The notes below the pieces were generated by a model. The model saw only the letters and a list, made by a program, of their open reading frames with translations, was not told the origin of the DNA and made no database searches. This document shows, one piece after another, positions 45,341-54,544 of a DNA stretch of 64,000 nucleotides. This DNA comes from Rapana venosa (Eukaryota > Mollusca > Gastropoda > Neogastropoda > Muricidae), in contig CM054141.1 of assembly GCA_028751875.1 (NCBI GenBank), positions 36,928,578 through 36,992,577 of the forward strand. The letters are read 5' to 3'. Numbering within the stretch: the stretch's first letter is position 1; each line of letters starts with the position of its first letter. Both the position numbers and the translations under genes were made by a program.

Positions 45341-45520
45341 GTGGTGTGTGTGTGTGGTGCGTGCGTGTGGGGTTTTGTGTGCGTGCGTATTTTGTGTGTG
45401 TGGTGTGTGTGTGTGGGGTGTCGTGCGTGTGCGTGTAAGTGTGTGCGTGTGTGTGTGTGTGTATGAGTGTGTGGTGTGTGAGTGTGCGTGAGTGTGTGTG
45501 TGTGTGTGTGTTTGTTTGTT
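45271..45520. repeat. (TG)n microsatellite
   Basis: TG array with GTGCGTGCGTGTG variants, adjacent to the GA tract. Confidence 0.95.
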
Positions 45521-45564
45521 TGCCCGCGCAATATTATCGATACTGTAAAGAACTGTTTAGGCAG

Positions 45565-45690
45565 AGAGGGTCTCAAGTCTGGCCCATGCCAAAGCTGTGC
45601 CAATCCTTATGGCAAACTGCCAGGGCCTACATTAACGGACATGTTTTCTGTTGCCGTGCTCCGAACTGTTATGCATGCTAACACTGCCTG
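45565..45690 (+). repeat. dispersed repeat, clean copy of 37500-37625
   Basis: It reads CTGGCCCATGCCAAAGCTG, CTTATGGCAAACTGCC, GGCCTACATTAACGGACATG and TTTTCTGTTGCCGTGCTCCG. The same order appears, noisily, at 37.5 kb. No coding or RNA identity recognised. Confidence 0.6.
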
Positions 45691-45770
45691 CAGCCATGAC
45701 AAGCCCTCAGCTTAACAACGCATACAGTTATTATCTATTGCATGAGGAGAAAGGCCTTACAAGTCGGAAT

Positions 45771-45808
<38 letters not shown>

Positions 45809-46045
45809 CTTCTTCTTCGCAAATCTTCGCAATTCTTCTTTCTTCTCCGCAATTCTTCTTCTTCGCAATTCTTCTTCTTCATCATAATTCTTCTTCTTCG
45901 CAATTCTTTTTCTTTGCAATTCTTCTTCTTCGCAATTCTTCTTCTTAATCACAATTCTTCTTCTTCGCAATTTTTCTTCATCACAATTCTTCTTCTTCGC
46001 AATTCTTTTTCTTTGCAATTCTTCTTCTTAGCAATTCTTCTCCTT
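45771..46045. repeat. (ATC)n then CTT-rich minisatellite
   Basis: (ATC)n at 45771-45808 leads into about 15 units related to TTCTTCTTCGCAATTC, with unit lengths of about 15-20 and occasional ATCATAATTC or TTTCTTTGC variants. Confidence 0.88.
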
Positions 46046-46705
46046 CGAACGCTTAGACAGCAACTAATGTTGTCTGACATATGAGTGAAAATCCGTTGCG
46101 CTGCCGTTTAGCGCCTGACAAGTCAGGCCCAGCACATTCGACTTCTGCAAGGGAGAGAATTGTTATCGTTTAAGACTTTCTGGGGGGGGGGGGGGGAGGC
46201 AGGAGAATGGATCAAGAAGGCAGAAAATAGACGAAAAGGTGGTGGTAAGAAGAAAAAGAACAAGGCAGAAACAAGAAGAGGGATAGAAAATAGGGAATTG
46301 TTAGCACAAAATTTCCAGAAGGTGGAGATGCTATTTACACTGACATATCCCCCCACCCCCTTGCATCCCAAGGGAAGAAGTTGGAATGTGACTGCTTACT
46401 AGTATCATGTCAAGGTACTTAGAAACAGCCACAGCCGCAAATGTTTGCCCAGTGCATACTTCCTGCCACGTTGATTCCCAGGTGTGGTGAGGAAGGCTTA
46501 GCTCATAGTCTGTGTGATCCGCGAGATGCTAGGCTGGAGAACGTACAAGAACAACTGTCTATGTCAAAGATCGAGTAACAGTGTTGCATGTTGCTGTGTG
46601 TCTGTCTGCTGATGCATGGTTAAGTGGGACATTTACGAGCTAAAAGACAACAGAATGGAAACTGGTATTAGACAGTAGTTTACGTCATAAAAGTTTAAAT
46701 GTTTG
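46046..46705. other. intergenic, G homopolymer at 46183-46197
   Basis: No exon or repeat family recognised. Confidence 0.5.
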
Positions 46706-46759
46706 TAGTTGGTTTTTTTCAGCAACAGAAACAGGGACCTAGTTATTATGGTTTGGGAC

Positions 46760-46955
<196 letters not shown>

Positions 46956-47360
46956 ATAGGCCCAGAGTTTATAGGTGACAAGTTTGAATTTCAGTAGCTT
47001 TCATGGTTTAAATTGTGGGGATTTTAACGATGTTTTATGGTAATCTTACTGACGATCTGCCATGCAGTATTCTGTCATATATACATGCATGAAGATCACG
47101 ACCAATATCACATTATGATTTATGTCAGTACTGGGTTGGTCGTGAACAACACAGAATTACACGACATGCACCCAAAATTTTTAGTAATCCTCAAATCTAA
47201 ACTTAATCTAACATTTGTACCTTCCGGTGTCTCATTACTACTTTGCATGCATTATTGTGTGTTGTGCGATTTTATTTGCGCCATTAACAGGTATTGTTTT
47301 CATAATGAAGTGTACGTATAGTGTGTAAAGTTGAGGGTAGAGGTTGTTACGGGCTTCTGA
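46956..47360. other. intergenic, nothing recognised
   Basis: The 94-codon plus frame at 47037-47321 has no identifiable domain or splice context. Confidence 0.45.
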
Positions 47361-47364
47361 CTCC

Positions 47365-47735
47365 AAAACGAAGGAAGGAGGCAGGATGGTTAAGATGTTC
47401 GCCTGCCAACAAGTAAACCGTGAGGTTGTGGGTTCGATTCCCAGTCTCGCCCTTTCTTCCCAGATTGACAAAAAAATCGAACTGAATGTCAAAGTTCTTC
47501 GGATGAGACTATAAACCGAGGCCCCGTGTTCGAACGCATGCAGAACATCTTGCGCACACGTTAAATCCTGTTCCGTTTTTCGGAAGAGTATGCCATTGTG
47601 TGCCGGTGGAAACAGATGACAAAATTTACAAAACCGCATACACACGGGGACTGGATGTAAAAAGCACATGAGTGCTTATTCCATTATCCTCGATTTTAAA
47701 ATAAATAAATAAATAAATAAATATTTTTTTTAAAA
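47365..47735 (+). mobile_element. SINE-A, reference full-length copy
   Basis: The tRNA-like head (GGCAGGATGGTTAAGATGTT with box A, AACAAGTAAACCGTGAGG, GTGGGTTCGATTCCCAG with box B) is followed by TCGAACTGAATGTCAAAG and the body: CTTCGGATGAGACTATAAAC, CGAGGCCCCGTGTTCGAACG, CTTGCGCACACGTTAAATCC, AGAGTATGCCATTGTGTGCC, ATACACACGGGGACTGG and ATTCCATTATCCTCGATTTT. The tail is (AAAT)n. Both promoter boxes look usable. I know of no protein it encodes; it would depend on a LINE for mobility. Confidence 0.9.
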
Positions 47736-47737
47736 CG

Positions 47738-47970
47738 TCAACGTTACAGGCCGCCAGTTTGAATCTCAGCTGCGCCAGCGAACTAAGAGAGAAAGGTTTA
47801 TCGTTTCCTACCCCACCTCGTGATAATACACACATGCCAAAGCCTTAGTCCCCTTTGCGAATACTTGCTTAGAGAAATTCAAGTATGCACACACAATATC
47901 CCATAATGTTATGAACATTTGGTAATTTGGGCAAACACAAAATACGTTGCATGTACCCAAGGCTCGACCA
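47738..47970 (+). mobile_element. SINE-D-like element, diverged
   Basis: A head-like GGCCGCCAGTTTGAATCTCAG (box B-like) is followed, near 47905-47960, by CATAATGTTATGAACATTTGG and GGGCAAACACAAAATACG, then TTGCATGTACCC, matching the SINE-D core at 11935-12000. It sits immediately 3' of the SINE-A tail. Confidence 0.5.
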
Positions 47971-47994
47971 GCGCAGTGGGCAATGTAATTGGTC

Positions 47995-48032
47995 ATATAT
48001 ATAATATATATATATATTATATATATATATTT

Positions 48033-48077
<45 letters not shown>

Positions 48078-48078
48078 G

Positions 48079-48107
<29 letters not shown>
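47995..48107. repeat. (AT)n then (TG)n microsatellite
   Basis: An AT run to 48072 is followed by a TG run to 48107. Confidence 0.95.
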
Positions 48108-48109
<2 letters not shown>

Positions 48110-48539
48110 CACATTTGCACGTGATTGCTCTTCCTTGTAAAAGTATCTTTTTTATCCTGGAAAACGTCAGAGAAGAATATGCACGGGCTATTCATATGCC
48201 CATCATATTTTTAACACACCCTCAAAGACGAAGCAGAAATATATAATGGAACAGAAAAGAAGTGTTTCCTATACCTACATGTTGTGGAAATATAAATGAA
48301 GAGCTGGTATCTGTCGTGTTGGAAAAAAGATGCTTTCATCTGTATGTTGGGGGAATATTATATCTTTCTTCATACTAAAGGACTTTTGCGTATGTCTTAA
48401 AGCACAAAGAGTTGTAACAGTTTGTATCCTTAATAAATCCCTAATACGCCTTAACACTGTAAGAGTGTTGTAATCTCCGTGATGAGTACTTGGTCCGTAT
48501 AAATAACGGATGTATATAGAGCTAGTGTCACAAGCGTTA
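48108..48539. other. intergenic, nothing recognised
   Basis: No exon or repeat was supported. Confidence 0.45.
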
Positions 48540-50420
48540 TCTTTCTAAAGGACATAACACACACATTTATGCTAAAGTAGTCATGATGCATCTTACGCTG
48601 AAAAAGGACTGTTGTATACATGACATTGGATTGTAGCGCACCGTATTACGTTATATTGTATCGAATTGTATTTTGTTGTATTGTATTGTGTTGTATATCA
48701 CTTTCAGTTAAGGCAGATTTCTCTGCATGCTGAAGGAATGCACATATTAATGACGATTTTTATTTAGAAGTACACATAATTAACCACATCTTATTGCTTA
48801 AAAAGTACGCATTATCATTCACATATTTAGATGAGAAAAAGTTCACATTGGTATACACATTTTTATACTGAATAAGTACAAATTATTCTTGGCATATTAA
48901 GCTAGATATTTACATCTTGATATACATAATTTCATGCTGCATACGTTCATCGTATTATTATTATTATTACTATTATTATTATTATCATTATTATATTATG
49001 CTAAAGAACTGCATCTTAATATACACATCTTTATGCTGCAGAAGTTAAAATCATAATCATCAAATTGTGCTGCAGAGGTACATCTTGATATACACATACT
49101 TATGCTAGGGAAGTTTTATCATTATCATTGTCATATTATGCGTACATCTTTACATACATATATTGTTCATGGTGCCAATTGTAGAAGTATATTTTAATGT
49201 ACACTTCTTTATGTTGAAGATATTCACAGCATCATATGCTTTTCATAATGAAGGAATATGTATTATCATATACTCGGACATCTTTATGAAGAAGAAGTAC
49301 CCTCTTCATGTACATCTTAATGAAGAAGAAGTACCCTCTTCATGTACATCTTTATGTCAAGAAAAACATCATCTCCATACTTAATGAGTGTTCTATACTT
49401 CGTCATGGTCAAAAACTACGGGATAGGGGAGGTGAAGGTGCAAGTTCAATCATTGTTTAACCAGTTTTGAAACACTTTGGGCTGAATACTTTTGTATCTG
49501 TAAACATACATTTTGGCACGCATTATGGCAAACTCAAAGGTGAAATCATTTTTCACATAATTGCTCAGAAATGTTGTACACCATAAATAGTTAGTTTACT
49601 AATAATGTTGAGATTCGTAATATTTTCGTATTGTTTATTGATAAGTTTTTTTGTTTTTTTAAAAACTTCTCCTCCAGGTGTAGATATATGGACACTGCTC
49701 CCAAAAACATTCAACGAAGTCCCTTGCCTCATTACATAATGAATGACTTGTATTTTTCAGTTTTCAGGGTTTTGTTTCCAATTTGTTATTTCGAAGCAAT
49801 TGATTGCTTCTTTAAGCATACGAATGGTTGTGAGCATCTACATAGTAAAGAAACACCGTATACATCTTCACGATAAAGAGTATTGCAGTAATCTTCATGC
49901 TGAAGAAGAGATTTTACACACTTCAGCTAAAGTAGTTTTGTACACCTCTGGGGACTGAGTGACATTAAATGAGAATGGTATAATTATTCCAGCTGTACAC
50001 TACAGAAGACTTGACATCTCCATGGTCTTCCCAGAAGGTAGCATGCAGCTGCCTTAACAATGGGCAAGAACAGTCGCATATGCTAAAACAAAAATCACCG
50101 TTTGTACACCTCGGGGCTTTAACCGAGGAACAACAGAAATTATCATGGTCAAACAAAACACTGCTGTGTCACTTTGCAAAGAAACGATTTGTTCAACATA
50201 TTACAATACCGAAGGAGCATGTATACACCATGTGTGGTAACGAAGCAGCCCATATATAATGAAAAGAAATGGTAAGATGCCTCATTCACATTGATCAAGT
50301 CTGATGTACATCTTCGAGCTGGAGAGGCGTTGTGCACACACCTTCAGGCTGAAGAAGTTTGTTGCAGTTCTTCATGCTGAAGAAGTGTGTTGCATCCATC
50401 TCTTTGCTGAAAGACTGTAG
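48540..50420. repeat. decayed array with palindromic CTTCATGCTGAAG core
   Basis: Motifs close to TACATCTTCATGCTGAAGAAGT recur many times: 48590 (CATCTTACGCTGAAAAAG), 49027 (CATCTTTATGCTGCAGAAG), 49207 (CTTCTTTATGTTGAAGATA), 49288 and 49310 (CATCTT.ATGAAGAAGAAG), 49893 (AATCTTCATGCTGAAGAAG), 50311, 50340 and 50367 (GTTCTTCATGCTGAAGAAG). Local spacing is about 30-33 in the best parts. One 33-base unit (GAAGAAGAAGTACCCTCTTC) is perfectly doubled at 49289-49345. Most units are strongly diverged. Confidence 0.65.
48640..48725 (-). mobile_element. SINE-C 3' end fragment
   Basis: (TTGTA)n followed by TATCACTTTCAGTTAAGGCAG and ATTTCTC is the reverse complement of the SINE-C terminus at 7545-7620 (GAGAAATCTGCCGTGACTT). 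It lies inside the decayed palindrome array. Confidence 0.65.
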
Positions 50421-50489
50421 CTACATTGTTTTCTGTCTCTCTTTATCTATCTACTTTTTTCGTTGTTTTCATTGTTGGTAGGAGTTGTA

Positions 50490-50710
50490 TAACGTATAAA
50501 GTCCTTCGGATGAGACTATAAACCGAGGCCCCGTGTGCGAACGCATGCAGACCATCTTGCGCACACGTTAAATCCTGTTCCGCTTTTCGAAAGAGTAGGC
50601 CATTGTGTGAGGGTGGGAACAGGTGATAGAATTTACAAAACCACATACACACGGGGACTGGATGTAAAAAAGCACATGAGTGCTTATTCCATTATCCTCG
50701 ATTTAAAAAA
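50490..50710 (+). mobile_element. SINE-A body, 5'-truncated
   Basis: Runs from CTTCGGATGAGACTATAAAC to ATTCCATTATCCTCGATTTA and an A-run. The head is missing. Confidence 0.87.
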
Positions 50711-50800
50711 AAGTCATCTGAGCGCTTTGATTTGTTGCTTTACAAGATTCAGCGCTAAATAAATTCCATACATTATTATTATTATTATTATAACTAAGTT
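50711..50800 (+). mobile_element. L2/CR1-like LINE 3' end
   Basis: GAGCGCTTTGATTTGTTGC, TTTACAAGATTCAGCGC and AAATTCCATAC followed by (ATT)n. It directly adjoins the SINE-A A-run, so either the SINE inserted here or the two were mobilised together. Confidence 0.72.
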
Positions 50801-52135
50801 GTTAAAACAGTTGATTGGAGATTAGACGGAAATGGAGAGCGTGGATTTGGTTTCCTTTTTTTATCTATTTATTTTAAATTTCTTTCACTTTCATTTCGAG
50901 GATTATGGAATAAGCACTCACTTCCGGCTAAGTTGTCTGCTCGGGGTGAAGTTCTCTATGTTTGTTTGTTGCTTTGTTTGCATGCCTGCTGTTATTTTCT
51001 CATCCCAGGACATGTTTCTTTGTTAAGTGGCGATGTTTGTTATTCAGATCTGTTCGCAGAAATATGGTACCGGTGCGCTGTGGTACGGGGAGTAGCAATA
51101 ATCTCCATTTTGTCACGGTCAATTTGTATGACTTGTTACATGCTTGTGACTTTTCATGTGGCTTCAGGAGGCACCGTGTTCTTTTTTTCTGTGTTATCAT
51201 CTAGTTTTCTTTGTGGCAATTCTTCATATCTGGAGTTGACAGCTTTTGTTTGGGTTTTTCTTGTGGTTGTTTCAGTGATGTGTCCAGTTCTTTGTTGTGG
51301 AGTCGTGGTTGCAGTACTCCTTCAGTAAGGTTGCCTTAGTAAGAAGAGCTGCAGTAGTGCACTGTCTGGTGTTGGTGCTGCTAGTGTGACTGACTTCTTT
51401 CCTGCTAGTGGCTGTGAAGAAGTCTTCAGGGGATGCCGGGTTCTGTGTTCTCTATGTTGTTCCGCTGCTTGCCCCGTGGCAGCTCTTTATAGCAAGAGAT
51501 GACAGCTGTGGTTAGTTTTCGGTGGTGGTCTTCCAGTGATGCTTTGTTCGTTGTATTCTTTGTGTAGTTTACTGTTTGGCGTATTTCGGTGAGAGCACGC
51601 ACACACACACACACACAACACACGTTTTCTTGGGGAGTGGGAGGGGATATTTTGGACTCTTTTTCCTTTTGTTAGTTCTACATTGTTTTGGCTGTTATTT
51701 TTGTTTTATGTTGTTATTGTCGCCGTTTTTGTTGTGTATGTATGTTTGTATTTGTTTATTTGCTTGTTGTTTGTTCTTGTTGGTTTATCTTTTTTGGTTT
51801 GTTTTATTCAGTTGTTTGTATGGTTGAAGATTTTTGTGTATGTGTGCGTGTGAGGCGGGGAGCAGTTGGTGTGTCTTTTTTTATTTTGTCTTGTCTTCTG
51901 TATCTGTTTTGGTTTGGTTTTTCGTTGTTGCTTGTTTGTTTGTATTATGGTGGATATATTTTCAAGATGTTTTAATTATTTGAACTGTATGGTTTAATAT
52001 AGTTTAGGGTTTTTTGTTTTGTTTGTAATTCCATGTACGCATATATTATTGTCTTCTCTTGTTTGATTTGTATAGTTTCTCATTGATTAGGTTTTTTATT
52101 CTATGTCTGCATATATATTATTTTTTCTCTCTCTG
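50801..52135. other. T/G-rich non-coding, possible LINE 3' UTR
   Basis: Frames at 50933-51328 and 51576-51975 are Cys/Phe/Val-rich translations of T/G-rich DNA with no domain. Because a LINE 3' terminus follows at 52140-52235 in the same orientation, part of this may be that element's 3' region. (CA)n at 51597-51620. Confidence 0.4.
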
Positions 52136-52139
52136 TTTT

Positions 52140-52235
52140 TTCTTCTTTAGATAGATGGCTTGATGAAAAAAGGCAAATGCACTGCTTATTCAATGTACCC
52201 TCTGAAAATAAAAGTTTGACTTTGACTTTGACTCA
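52140..52235 (+). mobile_element. TTTGAC-tailed LINE 3' end
   Basis: AGATAGATGGCTTGATGAAA, TGCTTATTCAATGTACC and AAAAGTTTGACTTTGACTTTG match the terminus of the minus-strand LINE at 16018-16110. The hexamer tail is TTTGAC. Confidence 0.75.
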
Positions 52236-52254
52236 CTTACACACACACGCGCAG

Positions 52255-52442
52255 GCATGCATGCAGAACACCTTGCGCACACGTTAAAACCCATCCCGCT
52301 TTTAAGAGTAGGCCATTGTGTGCCGGTGGGAACGGATGATAAGAATGACAAAAAAACGGGGACTGGATGTAAAAAAAAAAGCACGCGTGTGCTCATTCCA
52401 TTATCCTCGAAATAAAATAATACACAAAAAAATAAATACACA
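52255..52442 (+). mobile_element. SINE-A/B body, 5'-truncated
   Basis: GCATGCAGAACACCTTGCGC, AAGAGTAGGCCATTGTGTGCC and ATTCCATTATCCTCGAAATA with an (AAAT)-like tail. It has lost ACATACACA before the GGGGACTGG block. Confidence 0.82.
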
Positions 52443-52454
52443 TTTTTTTCACCA

Positions 52455-52560
52455 TCGATTTAAACTTGAGTGGTAGTCTGGGTGCTAGTCTTGCAGATTA
52501 GATGAAAAACAAAGGTCAACAGAAATACAAATTTAGCTCACGTAAAAGAAGCCACGGCAA
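52455..52560 (+). mobile_element. SINE-C fragment
   Basis: AGTGGTAGTCTGGGTGCTAG, AGATTAGATGAAAAACAAAGG and AGCTCACGTAAAAGAAGCCACG correspond to the middle of SINE-C (compare 7300-7385). Confidence 0.55.
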
Positions 52561-52664
52561 GAATGGTTAGCCGTACAGTACCATATATACATACATGCAT
52601 AACTTCGCACGCACACACACACAGATACATACAAACATACACAAAAGATACAGGTAAATGTGTC

Positions 52665-52832
52665 CCATAACCTATGTAGTCGTAGGGGAGCGAGGCATCA
52701 GAGACCTCAGCTTCTCCAAGGGCCAGCATATTGAGGGCGGCGCCCATCTCTTCTCCCTCACTACTTTACCTTCCCTGACCCTAAAGAGGTATGTACCCAT
52801 TTTTAGGTAGGTGAACTGGGGGATTGTACCAG
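52665..52832 (-). mobile_element. tRNA-5S SINE, body fragment
   Basis: The reverse complement carries AATGGGTACATACC, TTTAGGGTCAGGGAAGG, AATATGCTGGCCC and ACTACATAGG, collinear with 11130-11270. It ends before the 5S module. Confidence 0.8.
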
Positions 52833-52833
52833 C

Positions 52834-52930
52834 CAGCCAGCCATCCCTCTCTCCCTCCCTCTCTCCATCCATCCATCTATCCATCCATCCATCCATCCCA
52901 ACCTCCATCCATCCCTCCATCCATCCAAAC
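52834..52930. repeat. (CCAT)n tetranucleotide repeat
   Basis: CCAGCCAGCCATCC is followed by CCAT units with CCCT variants. Confidence 0.93.
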
Positions 52931-53296
52931 AAACTAAGAAAACACCGATACTGTCAGAGTCCTGCCGATTTATTTATTCTCTGAGTGACTAGCTCACTTA
53001 CACGCAATCCGAATGGTTGAGCCAATTCACTATGGATGTCTCTAACACTTTGCATGGCAAGGCAGTGCAGTCTGTCCGTTTGTCTGCCTGTCCTAGTGCG
53101 CACGTGCGTTCGTGAGTGTGGACTAGGTCTTGGAGCACAGGCTATCTTCTAGCCCCACCTCGCAAGAGCCGTAATCAGGCGGTTGATAAGAGGCCGTCAC
53201 TTCGTTATCTGACAAAAAGAAAAAAGGTTAACATTCAACATTCGAATTCCATAACTCTTTAATTCTGGTCATCATTTTATAATGGCACGAAGGATT
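52931..53296. other. intergenic, nothing recognised
   Basis: No exon or repeat supported. Confidence 0.45.
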
Positions 53297-53299
53297 ATA

Positions 53300-53510
53300 A
53301 ATAGGTAAAGGTAAAGGTGTACAATAACCTTTGTGGTCGTAGGGTTGCGAGGCATCAAAGAGCTCAACTTCTCCAGCGGCCAGCATATTGAGGGTGGCGC
53401 CCATCTCCTCTCCCTCGCTGCGTTACCTTCCCTGACCCTAAAGAGGCACGTACCCATTTGGGGACGGGATAGCTCAGTTGTTAGAGCACTCGTTTCTCCC
53501 GAGCCAATAA
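53300..53510. mobile_element. tRNA-5S SINE body (minus) fused to tRNA head (plus)
   Basis: 53300-53458 is the SINE body in minus orientation (reverse of TACCTTTACC, ATATTGAGGGTGGCGCCC, TTCCCTGACCCTAAAGAGG). From 53459 a plus-strand head begins abruptly: GGGGACGGGATAGCTCAGTTG, TTAGAGCACTCG, TTTCTCCCGAGCC. The head matches the one at 10991 but no 5S module or body follows it. Confidence 0.75.
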
Positions 53511-53684
53511 AGGACTATAAAACTACCAAAAAACCTCAAGTATTTTGGAACGACATTAGTTGGCAGACATGCATCATTCAACAGCACAATATGATTATTT
53601 GAACTAAACTGGTAATGCACCTTCCGCTCACCTAAACATAAATATTATCGTAACTTAGATATAACAAATCCATAAACAGTGTTG

Positions 53685-54180
53685 GTGAATCATCATCATC
53701 ATCAATGCCTTTGTGCCTTATTGGCACGTAGGGCAGCAACAAATGTTCTCCACTCCTGTCTGACCTGGGCCAGCTTCCGAATGGTTCCCCAGGTATGTTG
53801 GAAGGTCTTCAGCTCTGTTTCGACAGTCCGACGCCAAGTGTTCTTGGGTCGTCCTCGTTTGCGTTTTCCCTCTGATGTCCAGTGGAGGGCTGTTCGGGCG
53901 ATGTTTTTCCTGTTCCGACGGCAGATTGCCTATCCATCCCCATCGCCTTGCATGATGATGGTGTCTATGCTTTCCTGGTTGCAACGGGGAAAAAGTTCTT
54001 GGTTGGAGATGGTCTCAGGCCAGAAGATGCGCAAGATTCTTCTGAGATTCTTCGTGTGGAATGTGGATAGTTTGTCGAGGTCACTCTCAGTCATCCTCCA
54101 GCACTCCGAGCCGTACAAAAGGGTGGAAAGTACACAGCTCTGGTATAGTCTTAGTTTGGTCCTGGTGCTGTACTGTTGGT
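53685..54180 (-). pseudogene. RTE-like LINE, C-terminal end
   Basis: The minus strand from 54125 reads LYGSECWRMTESDLDKL, FHTKNLRRILRIFWPETI and SNQELFPRCNQESIDTIIM, then after a frameshift RRWGWIGNLPSEQE. Later pieces match HTWG...VRQEW before ANKAQRH. These are the YGSE.W, LR.IL.I.WP..ISN.EL and RRW.WIGH motifs of RTE/L1-like C-termini. It ends with CAAAGGCATTGATGATGATG, a short (GAT)n tail. Nothing upstream of the YGSE motif is recognisable. Confidence 0.8.
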
Positions 54181-54214
54181 GAATACTAACTCGAAATATC
54201 TGCTGTTAGCAGGA

Positions 54215-54365
54215 TGTGTGTGCGTATGCGTGTGTGTAGTTCTTCAGTTTAACGTCCTTCCACTAAATAGTGATATCAGACGGGAAAGTGTGTGTATGTG
54301 TGTGTGCGTGCGTGTGTGCGTGCGTGCGTGTGTGTGTGTGCGCGCGCACGTGCTTGTGTGTGTAG
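54215..54365. repeat. (TG)n-rich interrupted microsatellite
   Basis: TG and GCGTGCGTG units with an AT-rich gap at 54240-54290. Confidence 0.85.
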
Positions 54366-54544
54366 GGGGGAGGGGTATGCACATAACTAATCAATCGCAA
54401 TTAACAATTATTATGAAAAAAGCATAAACAAGAATTCTGAAGAAGAAAAAAAACCACAAAAAACCCCAAACACCCAACAACAACAACAAAAAAACAACCA
54501 ACCCCAAAAACATCAAACAGCAAAAATACTAACTTTCCAATTCA

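Noticed and set aside
50933..51975. Cysteine/phenylalanine-rich frames as membrane proteins
   Set aside because: They are T/G-rich sequence upstream of a LINE 3' terminus, with no motif, start context or splice evidence.
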